This document shows, in pieces, positions 27,301-34,179 of a DNA stretch of 64,000 bases. Origin of the DNA: Sphingobacterium yanglingense (GTDB lineage: Bacteria > Bacteroidota > Bacteroidia > Sphingobacteriales > Sphingobacteriaceae); assembly GCF_004363245.1 (NCBI RefSeq), contig NZ_SNYV01000003.1, positions 1-64,000 on the forward strand, in the 5' to 3' direction. Every line of letters begins with the position of its first letter. Position 1 is the stretch's first letter. The notes beneath the pieces are model-generated. The model had not been told where the DNA came from. It saw nothing but the letters and a program-made list of their open reading frames with translations, and ran no database searches. Made by a program: the position numbers and the translations under genes.

Positions 27301-27952
27301 CCCTTTCCCGAGCAATTTTTTGATATCCCGTATTTACGACAACTTCATCAATATCCCCCAGTTTGGCAGATAACACAACGCTCATATTTTCAGTCGCTCT
27401 CAGGGTTAAATCATTATATCCGATAGATTTAAATTGCAATGACGCACCTTGTGACACATTCGACAGTGAAAAATAACCACGGTCGCTCGTGGATGTCCCT
27501 ATTTTAGTTCCGACAATATGCACACTAACACCAGATATCGAATTACCAAGACTGTCACGGACAGTTCCTGACACATTAATCACCTGCTGTTGGATAGGCT
27601 GCGAACCAGGCTGTTCATCAATTACAATATTAGGAGCGCTACGTAATACAATATTTTTCCCTTCTTTTTTATAGGTGATATGTTGCCCACTAAAGATATG
27701 ATCTAAAAAAGGCTTTATAGGCATATTTACTACATTCACTGATATTCGACGTGTCTCAGAGATAATGCTGCTACTTCCGGAAATAACATAACCTGTTTGC
27801 CTCTTTACCTCCGAAGCGATTTCTCTGATCGTTAGATTTTTCTTATTTAAGGTTATAGTCTGCGAATAAATGGATGCATTCACATGTACCAGCCCAATCA
27901 AAATAAGTATAATGGTAAGTTTCATCACACGTATAAAGTAATGTATTTTCAT
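24365..27952 (-). CDS. SusC-type TonB-dependent receptor with STN signalling domain (locus 2)
   Basis: 1195 residues. Signal peptide about 1-30, secretin/TonB N-terminal (STN) domain about 38-95, carboxypeptidase-regulatory-like domain about 125-200, plug with ILKDAAASAIYGARASNGVI, and a barrel ending YVFGINFNF. In known systems the STN domain contacts the periplasmic FecR anti-sigma and reports ligand transport. FecR and an ECF sigma are encoded just upstream, giving a complete signalling chain. Longer than the other two SusC proteins in the window by roughly the STN domain and barrel loops. Confidence 0.95.
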   Translation of the reverse strand: MKIHYFIRVMKLTIILILIGLVHVNASIYSQTITLNKKNLTIREIASEVKRQTGYVISGSSSIISETRRISVNVVNMPIKPFLDHIFSGQHITYKKEGKNIVLRSAPNIVIDEQPGSQPIQQQVINVSGTVRDSLGNSISGVSVHIVGTKIGTSTSDRGYFSLSNVSQGASLQFKSIGYNDLTLRATENMSVVLSAKLGDIDEVVVNTGYQKIARERATGAVTTVTSDQLDSRFTPNIMDNLEGRVAGLVKYGDRIMIRGTGTLFAESRPLLVVDGLPVEMAYEDLNPYDVESVTILKDAAASAIYGARASNGVIIVTTKKAKDLNKIDIEVSSNTTVWEKKNIDYADNWYMTPAQQVDKENEYFKWLYNEAPNAAAQLSAMDNALKGTGSFGLNPTPIQYAHYQLKKGLIQQDELDSRLAQYRTQNFAKDYADNLLRQRVLQMHNLSVRNRTDNFQSNLVVNYKGDNTGKISDKDHQLNAFYKGTYDMTKWLTINFSVNNIFQRSTQRRGNYVENIMDPFSLPAYYSLFNPDGTQANISPGWTHYYNPYATWVEDNKALRPMHYYLLDEVNLNKHKIERQNTRYHGEFLFKILEGLTFNTQYVYEVNRQSVINNTESDSYVMRLMRNVYTVQNPNGTYRYMLPQTGGRLATEHMQGDYWTARGQVNFSRVIKDIHHIDVLAGVEFRETNSKGNRNLYLGWDDQLQSHSTTNVNYNELWSINNTSFYAPGYPARQFIFTPLIDNAITLNAGGNNLTEVRRRNASGYANMTYTYDRRYNVFGSIRKDFADVYGLATEFRGSPFGSFGASWNLHHESFMSHYKDINLLKLRTSYGYTGNIYQGATSYMTATTGQTNINTGLPRATIESPGNPALSWERTGTINIGAEFMLFDSRLRGVIDWYDKKSEKVFSNQTLEVTKGFSSLVMNMANLKNRGVELTLAYDWFRAKDRNAFSWTTSGTASWNKNEVTRVEIQANSAYQVVNIGYKEGYPVRSLFSYRFAGLTDRGVQSWYAEDGRIIPEVGIQVATPGSVYFTGQADPKYTYAMENQFSWKGISLNLMMVYYGGHHLRANQVQINSLPSASPVRSWYLDAWTPTNTDTNIPGIWQYNNSGGTQPAVQNATDIFVHAADFLKIRNFVLGYDLPRNSLTRIGLNNLRLRFQMNNLPALWKSNKIGIDPETVGIRLPTSYVFGINFNF

Positions 27953-28077
27953 TATTTTTGCTTTGGTTTGAATAATTCGTTAGTTGATATTTTTTGAGCC
28001 ATTTGAGGGAGGTGTTGGTCGCACTTCCCTTACTTTTGAGACGCTGGTTCCAAACGTCATGAAGTTCTTATTTTCTT

Positions 28078-29220
28078 CTATAGAGCTTTATTTGAAATAA
28101 TTAACTTTCTATCCATCGAAACTTTGTAGTCCAATTTTGCACTTTCCAATAATTGAAGTACTGTAGCCAGATTATCGGACTTATAGGCCTGTCCAAAGAA
28201 TGTCCCTTTAGGGATTTTTCCTTTATAAACGATATCTAGGTCATACCAGTCACTGATCTCCTGCATAATTTCTGTAAATGGCTTATCATCAAAATTAAAC
28301 AAACCCGACCGCCAAGATATCGAAGCCTCTACGTCAGTTTCTTTTATAGTCATGCGAGAACCACTTACATAGGACTCCTGGCCAGGAAGAAGAAGGGTGT
28401 ACTTATCATTTGCACTAGGAGCAACCTGTATCTTACCTTCTAAAAGGCTAGTTCGCTTTGCTATATTGGGATATGCCTTAACATTGAAATGTGTACCTAA
28501 AACTTCTATTTTTTGGCCTTCACTCTGCACAATGAATGGCGCTTTTTTATTCTTAGCTACTTCAAAGTAAGCTTCACCTTTTAAATATATCTCGCGTTTA
28601 CTCCGTCCATACGGTTGAGTAATCGTAATTTCGGATGCTGTATTCAACCAAACTTTGGTACCGTCTGGAAGTGAAAAACTATACGTTTGCCCTTTTGCTG
28701 TTGTAGCAGTCAGTTTATCATATTCTACTGATGAACCATCTTCCACCGCACTACCGTCATCATATCTCAAACTACCGTCGCCAATTACTACGCCTTCCTG
28801 AAGATCACTTAATGCTATTGTTTTCCCATTGGAAAGCGTAATCGTCGCACCATTTCCCTTTGAGTTACTGATATCTTCTGTTGGAATTGTAGCAAGAACA
28901 TCACCTACGCCCTGTCGCTTTTGTAAATCGGTATAAGACCACCAACAGAAAAGAAGAATAACCGCTGCCGCTGCTGTAATCCCCATCCGAATGTATACCT
29001 TTCGGATACCTGTCTCCTTTTTAACCCTGCTTTGATGAGCTAAATAGGAATCCATCGCTTCTGCAATTCGTTGTGTAGACGATTCTATCTCTTCTCTAGA
29101 AACCGCTGTATAACCAGATTTATAGTCATTTAAAAATCCAGCTTCAACAATTGCATTTTCATTGGAGGTACTACTCCCTTCAATATATTTATTAATTAGA
29201 CTTTCAGCGTTGTCCTTCAT
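28078..29220 (-). CDS. FecR-family anti-sigma factor
   Basis: 380 residues. Cytoplasmic N-terminus about 1-85, one membrane helix about 88-106 (AAAAVILLFCWWSY), periplasmic FecR domain about 165-270 (LPDGTKVWLNTASEITITQPY, GEAYFEVAKNKKAPFIVQS), and a C-terminal DUF4974-like secretin-homology region about 310-378 (ISDWYDLDIVYKG). It holds the cognate ECF sigma inactive until the STN domain of a TonB receptor signals. Placed between the sigma gene and the STN-type SusC gene, on the same strand. Confidence 0.95.
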   Translation of the reverse strand: MKDNAESLINKYIEGSSTSNENAIVEAGFLNDYKSGYTAVSREEIESSTQRIAEAMDSYLAHQSRVKKETGIRKVYIRMGITAAAAVILLFCWWSYTDLQKRQGVGDVLATIPTEDISNSKGNGATITLSNGKTIALSDLQEGVVIGDGSLRYDDGSAVEDGSSVEYDKLTATTAKGQTYSFSLPDGTKVWLNTASEITITQPYGRSKREIYLKGEAYFEVAKNKKAPFIVQSEGQKIEVLGTHFNVKAYPNIAKRTSLLEGKIQVAPSANDKYTLLLPGQESYVSGSRMTIKETDVEASISWRSGLFNFDDKPFTEIMQEISDWYDLDIVYKGKIPKGTFFGQAYKSDNLATVLQLLESAKLDYKVSMDRKLIISNKAL

Positions 29221-29353
29221 CTATTTTTTTGGTTAGCAATACAGAATATAATGGCTGTATACAAGTAAGTCAGCTAACTAGGGCTTAGGGCCTAAAAAAT
29301 AAATCAGTTTTTACAAAAAAAACAACAATACACTGACAAAGAGACGATTAAAA

Positions 29354-29932
29354 TTACAACGATTGGAGAAGATAAAGCAAAATCGCACTTAGAGGCAACT
29401 TGCCTCTTAATATTTTAAGTGCATGATTGATATGATTCTTAACCGTTTTTTCTGACAAATTTAATTTGTCCGCTATTTCTCGATGTGATAGACCCGCATT
29501 ACGACTCAACTCAAACACCTCTCTCATTTTGTCGGGGAGCTTCGATACTTCCTTTTCAACGAGATTGATCAACTCCTTTTCATTCAAATATTCATCCACA
29601 CTATAATCAACTTCATTGATAAACTTTTGAAAAATTGACACGTAATCTGATCTGATTTTTTTGTGTGCGACAAGATTTAGGAATTTATAACGTACAGCTG
29701 CATACAGATAAGATGATATCGTTCCTTTTAATTCTAATCTTTCGGCATTTTCCCAAAGTGATATAAAAACGTCTTGTACAAGATCTTCGGCTTCGCTTAT
29801 ATCATGGGTCATATTTTTCGCAAATGAATACAGTACCCTCTTATAGCGTTCAAATAGCTCTCTAAACGCTTCCTGATCTCTCTGCCTTAACAGCGACGCT
29901 AGCTCACTATCTGTAGTATGACCGTAATTCAT
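29354..29932 (-). CDS. ECF RNA polymerase sigma factor (FecI-like)
   Basis: 192 residues from ATG 29932 (MNYGHTTDSEL); the frame is open to 30088 but the extra part is not sigma-like. Region 2 is clear (FRELFERYKRVLYSF, DISEAEDLVQDVFISLWEN), and region 4 carries a helix-turn-helix (LSHREIADKLNLSEKTVKNHI). Bacteroidota SusCD-associated ECF type. It is first in the series with FecR 133 bases downstream and most likely directs transcription of the SusC-SusD-thioredoxin genes. Confidence 0.93.
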   Translation of the reverse strand: MNYGHTTDSELASLLRQRDQEAFRELFERYKRVLYSFAKNMTHDISEAEDLVQDVFISLWENAERLELKGTISSYLYAAVRYKFLNLVAHKKIRSDYVSIFQKFINEVDYSVDEYLNEKELINLVEKEVSKLPDKMREVFELSRNAGLSHREIADKLNLSEKTVKNHINHALKILRGKLPLSAILLYLLQSL

Positions 29933-30322
29933 AATTATTAGGCTTGCAATATAATGTAAATCTACGTAACTAAAGACTGAAATTCTGTTTTGTAAAAATG
30001 CTAAATAGGCAATGAGGTATCGTATCATGGGACTCAAAGGCAAACATTCTAGTCTAATTAACCATTCTAATGATCTCGTTTTTACCATTACTACTACAGC
30101 CTACCAACATTATGATATCATTCTAAATCTTCCAAAACTCCTTACAAGAAATCGGGAAAGGGTTTTCGCACTCGAATCTCTTCAATATGCGAAAGTTTTA
30201 CAAAGAACATCCGGATTTCCAGACAGTGTCTGAATACCTAACATGGTCATTCATATACGAATTGCTCATTATCGAATGATAAAGGATATTAAACTTTTAA
30301 ACTGAAGATATCTTATTACCTC

Positions 30323-30400
30323 TCTGGCGTCATAATGTTTGTGGTGATCTCTAGCTATCCTTCTAGCCACCTTTCCTGCCGCCAAAATTCTTGTAGTAGA
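30323..30400 (-). repeat. Palindromic cassette-associated repeat, copies E and F
   Basis: Copy E (TCTGGCGTCATAATGTTTGTGGTG, 30323-30346) is followed by ATCTCTAGCTATCCTTCTAG, as copy B is by a similar tail, and then by a weaker copy F (CTGCCGCCAAAATTCTTGTAGTAG, 30376-30399). Both are more diverged than A-D. They lie in the gap 29933-30744, upstream of the sigma gene and far from the 9.9-14 kb group, which shows the repeat is not tied to one locus. Confidence 0.5.
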
Positions 30401-30414
30401 CATAGACGCAAGTG

Positions 30415-30433
30415 CTCTCACCACTGGTGAGAG
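30415..30433. repeat. Perfect 19-base palindrome
   Basis: CTCTCACCA-C-TGGTGAGAG, 9-base arms. CTGCCG (30376) and CGGCAG (30438) flank it as an outer inverted pair. It could be a hairpin or an operator; no downstream gene is close on either strand. Confidence 0.4.
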
Positions 30434-30533
30434 AAATCGGCAGAACAAACATTCTACTTATTTTTTCGAAATGTAAAACCATTGATGAAATGGAATTTTA
30501 TCTCAAGTGTGTAAAACTAGAAAATTACAGTGA

Positions 30534-30650
30534 ACTTGCTTGACAAAGTATTTCAATGAAATGGTTGCAGCTCAAATCTTAACTCCAGAACGAGAAGGAA
30601 AAGAGGTATTTTATACAACTCATGATCTGATTCGGATACTAGGAGGCTAA
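30534..30650 (+). pseudogene. C-terminal winged-helix remnant, Fic-like
   Basis: A 38-codon frame after a stop reads TCLTKYFNEMVAAQILTPER ... and ends HDLIRILGG. The pattern KYxxxLVxxGIL..GKExFYxxxxL matches the C-terminal winged helix found after Fic domains. The preceding frame (LKCVKLENYSELA then stop) looks like the same gene shifted. No Fic catalytic motif survives. Confidence 0.35.
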
Positions 30651-30759
30651 TGGTTTAGAATAAAACCAAGTAATACATTAAGTGTATTGACTAACGCAAC
30701 CAAAACAACAAAATAATACTTAACTTGTAACGTAGACTTATATATTGGATCTTGAAGGC

Positions 30760-32046
30760 ATGACTATAAACAACACGCAGGATTTGTTCTTATTAAAAGA
30801 TATACTTCCTTTATTTGACTATACACTCAACCCAGATAGTAAATCTATATTAGAGAGACTCTTACAACACCCTCTTTCGTCCGTCGCTGAGATCAAGGGT
30901 AGGCAGACTATACTCCAACAGATAATTGATTCTAAACTGCTTTGTGACGAATATGACTACCGTAAGATAGAATATATCGATACGCATCGGTTTCTGTCTA
31001 GCTTTCCGCTGGAGGATCTAAACCAACAGGATTATCTGCAATACATCCTCAAAAAGAGAAAGAGAAATACCCTACTGGGGGAATACCAGCAATTGATCTA
31101 TTTCCTAGCCAAAATCGAACAACAATTAAGAGAAAATCTTGACATCAAAGCTTTTCCAAAACACTACCAGGAAGAGGTTCGATTAATCCTAAACTATTTG
31201 CAATCATTCCGACCGAAACACTATAAATCAAAACTCGCTAAGGATAAATTCGGCTATAAATCGATCCAAGAGCTAAACGCAATAGTGTATGAAAAACGTA
31301 AAAATGGAGATACCGTTGCCTTCTTTGAAAAGCTTTCTCTTTTTGAGGCCTATATATCAATAAGCAAAGGCATTTGCAAACATGATTTTCACTTCGCAGA
31401 AATAGGTAACAATCAATTTCAATTATCTGGATTCTATCATCCACTACTGCAAGCCCCCATCAAAAATGACATTGACATAAAAAATAATGTGGTACTCCTG
31501 ACAGGAGCCAATATGTCGGGTAAATCAACACTGCTTAAAGCTATCGGACTTTGTGTATATCTCGGTCATCTGGGTCTTGCTATACCTGCCTACAGTGGCT
31601 CGATCCCTTTTTATGACAGCATCTCTATACAGATCAATCATAGCGATGATCTGAAAAATGGATATAGTCATTTTATGAATGAGATCATCAAGCTCAAAGA
31701 TGTAGTACTACAGGCTGATTCAGGCAAACGTTGCTTCGCCATTTTTGATGAACTGTTTAAAGGAACCAACCATGAGGATGCCTTCGCCATAAGTGTGAAA
31801 ACAATCATAGGTCTTCAGAAATTTAAAACTTCGACTCTCTTTATCTCTACGCATATAGCTGAGTTGAAAAACGAACTAGACCAAAGTCCCATAACTGCCG
31901 ATGCCTATTACATAGACTGTCAAATACGGGATGAATTACCTGTCTTTTCGTACGTTTTAAAAACTGGATGGTCTAATCTACAGATAGGTCGATTACTGTT
32001 CAAAAAAGAAGGTCTAAATGATTTGCTGGACCTCCCCCAGCGCTAA
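30760..32046 (+). CDS. MutS-like ATPase lacking mismatch-recognition domains
   Basis: 428 residues from ATG 30760 (a TTG at 30745 is also in frame). The C-terminal half is the MutS ATPase: Walker A GANMSGKST near 248-256, Walker B FAIFDELFKGTNHEDA near 328, then a late signature ending near the stop. The N-terminal ~210 residues resemble the MutS core/lever helices (domain III), and no mismatch-binding N-terminal domain or MutS2 Smr domain is present. Short MutS-family proteins of this sort are common in Bacteroidota; their role is unknown, possibly DNA-structure binding. It stands alone on the plus strand in a region of remnants. Confidence 0.88.
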   Translation: MTINNTQDLFLLKDILPLFDYTLNPDSKSILERLLQHPLSSVAEIKGRQTILQQIIDSKLLCDEYDYRKIEYIDTHRFLSSFPLEDLNQQDYLQYILKKRKRNTLLGEYQQLIYFLAKIEQQLRENLDIKAFPKHYQEEVRLILNYLQSFRPKHYKSKLAKDKFGYKSIQELNAIVYEKRKNGDTVAFFEKLSLFEAYISISKGICKHDFHFAEIGNNQFQLSGFYHPLLQAPIKNDIDIKNNVVLLTGANMSGKSTLLKAIGLCVYLGHLGLAIPAYSGSIPFYDSISIQINHSDDLKNGYSHFMNEIIKLKDVVLQADSGKRCFAIFDELFKGTNHEDAFAISVKTIIGLQKFKTSTLFISTHIAELKNELDQSPITADAYYIDCQIRDELPVFSYVLKTGWSNLQIGRLLFKKEGLNDLLDLPQR

Positions 32047-32056
32047 TATTATATAG

Positions 32057-32218
32057 CCAAATGGGCTTCAAGCATTCTCTAAACGCTTTGGAATACAAAG
32101 TATTCCAAGATATATTCTATTCGATAAAGAAGGAGGAATAGTGGATAAAAATTTTATCCGCCCAAGTGACCCAAACTTTGTTAAACAAATAAAAAGTAAT
32201 AATGAAGAAAACAGATAA
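32057..32218 (+). pseudogene. C-terminal remnant of a TlpA-type thioredoxin
   Basis: A 53-codon open frame without start reads SKRFGIQSIPRYILFDKEGG ... and stops at 32216. FGIQSIPRYILFDKEG is the cis-Pro strand-loop of TlpA proteins (compare FGFEYIPSYLLYNKEG in the 15.5 kb gene). The CxxC half is missing. The remaining gap 32219-32512 shows no gene. Confidence 0.6.
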
Positions 32219-32512
32219 TCCCTTATTTGTAATCAAGTTCTATATCCTTATTGTAACACTCTCATGTTATCCGAACTAAGAAAGACCTAAATCATAGCTA
32301 TATCCTACCTATTGTTTTTCCTTAGAAGGCCCAATACGTTCTCTTCTTTTTCTACAACATCGGGATCATGATGTATTCACCGAGGGTTACATTTACAAAA
32401 AACAGATGCTTTGTAGACGCTTTACACGAATCTTGTAGTCTTTCTGTAGCATTCATTCCCTTTATTTTTAGATTTAAAAATTAGAATTTTGACCTTGATT
32501 AATTCTAATAAT

Positions 32513-32845
32513 ATGATATTCTTTTTCGGGACACGTTCGACGCAGGTTGCAGCGCACCAGGCTAAAACAAACTGTGCATATTGTCAACAGGAAGCCGTAT
32601 GGCTTTTCGTCTATCAACATTATTTCCATATATTCTGGATACCTGTATTTCCACTATGGAAATCTACGGTATCAAGCTGTGGACACTGTAAACAGACGTT
32701 AACAAAAAAGGCGTTTTTGCCGGAGTTACAAGAAGATTACATCAAGGTCAAACAGCAAGCAAAAACACCTTGGTGGACGTTCTCCTTACTGATTGCAGCA
32801 GTACTTTTGGTAGTAGGCTCAATGATCTTAGCTAAATTAGCTTAG
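32513..32845 (+). CDS. Zinc-ribbon membrane-anchored small protein
   Basis: 110 residues from ATG 32513 (MIFFFGTRST); an upstream TTG at 32489 is in frame. Two CxxC pairs (CAYC at 21-24, CGHC at 56-59) form a probable zinc ribbon of the zinc_ribbon_15 type, with aromatic HYFHIFWIPVFP between them, and one membrane helix ends the protein (about 87-108). FFGTRST near the start is typical of that family. Function unknown. Confidence 0.75.
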   Translation: MIFFFGTRSTQVAAHQAKTNCAYCQQEAVWLFVYQHYFHIFWIPVFPLWKSTVSSCGHCKQTLTKKAFLPELQEDYIKVKQQAKTPWWTFSLLIAAVLLVVGSMILAKLA

Positions 32846-32867
32846 TGATGAATCATTAACATCTCTA

Positions 32868-32982
32868 GGGGCTGTCTCAGAAACCTTTTCCCGACGTCAT
32901 TGCGCGGAGAAAGAATGACGACAAAGCAATCTGATTATATCAAAAACGTGAATTGTTTTTTAAACCTTTTGAGACAGCTCCC
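32868..32982. repeat. MITE-like palindromic element with nested REP core
   Basis: The left end GGGGCTGTCTCAGAAACC pairs with the right end GGTTTAAAA... read on the other strand as GGGAGCTGTCTCAAAAGG, giving terminal inverted repeats of about 18 bases with few mismatches. Inside is CGTCATTGCGCGGA ... ATGACGACAAAGCAATCTG, the same core as the element at 7807-7849. 115 bases, no ORF. It sits between two converging genes. Confidence 0.65.
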
Positions 32983-33070
32983 TTTACTAAATACAGGAAT
33001 GAACTAAGCATAACCGATCGTCGCCTTCGAGATAGAAATCGCAGCAAATCAGAACGGTAATACATTAGGT

Positions 33071-33772
33071 TTAAGAAAATGCTTTTTCAAGCTCTTCGAT
33101 ACTTTGCCCCGACCTGCTGTATACGATAGTTTCTCTATCACCGCTTTCAGGTTTCCATTTTTCAATCGTAGTGACCTTATCTTTATATTGCTGCATCTCA
33201 GTGGAAATATGGCTCCCCTTTCTGGGGTCTTTAAGACAATCGATAGTAACAGTTACGCCCAGGTATTTCTCTATGAGAACAGGTATTTCCTGATAGCCCT
33301 TGGTTTCATCTGTTATGTCAATACAATTATCTTGAGGGTCTTTGCTGAATAGCCTATTGAGCCACCACTGTCTATCATACTTTGTATAGGTCGGAAGGCT
33401 ATTTAAATAGAATCTAAAACCTCTGTGGACCGTAGTAAAATCGCTACTGACAATATAGTTGTAATGGACAATAGCTTCGATGGATTCCCAGCTTATAGCG
33501 CATCTCTTATCAAACAGGGGCATATCAATACAGATTCCATTGCCATCGGCCGATAGTTTGTTTTTTCTTTCTTCAATTATTTTATGTTGCCGCCCAGACA
33601 GCGAAAACCCAAACAATACTCCGTATAGAATAAGCAACGGAAAGAAAGCAAATAACGAAATGGTGATCCACCCCGCAACACCGACCTCCCAGTGAAGCGT
33701 AATAGCGAAGAAAAGCAGAACGAAGCCTATTATTGAAAATACGGCCAATGGTAAAATAATAAACGCTCTCAT
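33071..33772 (-). CDS. Two-helix membrane protein with soluble C-terminal domain
   Basis: 233 residues. Two hydrophobic segments about 4-27 and 33-57, then a ~170-residue cytoplasmic-looking domain with PH-like beta strands (RCAISWESIEAIVHYNYIV, FRFYLNS). The layout resembles the 156-residue protein at 11507. No known family. It is preceded by a 400-base gap and followed by the MITE-like element. Probably an orphan accessory gene. Confidence 0.55.
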   Translation of the reverse strand: MRAFIILPLAVFSIIGFVLLFFAITLHWEVGVAGWITISLFAFFPLLILYGVLFGFSLSGRQHKIIEERKNKLSADGNGICIDMPLFDKRCAISWESIEAIVHYNYIVSSDFTTVHRGFRFYLNSLPTYTKYDRQWWLNRLFSKDPQDNCIDITDETKGYQEIPVLIEKYLGVTVTIDCLKDPRKGSHISTEMQQYKDKVTTIEKWKPESGDRETIVYSRSGQSIEELEKAFS

Positions 33773-33874
33773 CTTTTGTTCTGCTTGATCTTACTATATA
33801 TTTGTGAGGTCAAATTAGAAAAAAATCATCAGATCCAAACGCTCAACCCAAACATTTCTTTCTTGATAAAAAGC

Positions 33875-33979
33875 CTATTGGAATTTTAATCTATCGACCA
33901 AATCATTGAAATATTGCTTATCCCAAGTTTTAAGTGCAGTATCATCTTTTATGAATGGTACAACATCATCCCTAGTCAT
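33875..33979 (-). other. Possible 34-residue ORF or gene remnant
   Basis: ATG 33979 to TAG 33875 reads MTRDDVVPFIKDDTALKTWD... and ends DLVDRLKFQ, protein-like and helical. It may be a gene remnant. The rest of gap 33773-34179 contains a perfect hairpin (ATAATCGGAA-aaa-TTCCGATTAT, 34000-34022) and the terminator at 34127. Confidence 0.25.
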
Positions 33980-34126
33980 AGTTGTTAAATTATCACGCTA
34001 TAATCGGAAAAATTCCGATTATCCATAGAAAATAACACATTATCATTAATGAACAATACTCGTTAATCCTGTAAAAATTCAATCCGACCGTCCAAAAGGT
34101 AACCACAACATTGTCAAAAACCAAAA

Positions 34127-34157
34127 CCCTCCAACCTGCATTAGACAAGTTGGAGGG
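34127..34157 (-). terminator. Terminator of the locus 3 SusCD operon
   Basis: CCCTCCAAC pairs perfectly with GTTGGAGGG (34149-34157). On the minus strand the hairpin is followed by TTTTGGTTTTTG, a T-rich tail. It lies 23 bases past the SusD stop. Confidence 0.8.
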
Positions 34158-34179
34158 CGGATCTATCTATAGACTAGAA

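Noticed and set aside
29933..30088. 52-codon N-terminal extension of the ECF sigma frame
   Set aside because: Sigma region 2 starts shortly after ATG 29932; the extension is hydrophobic and not sigma-like.
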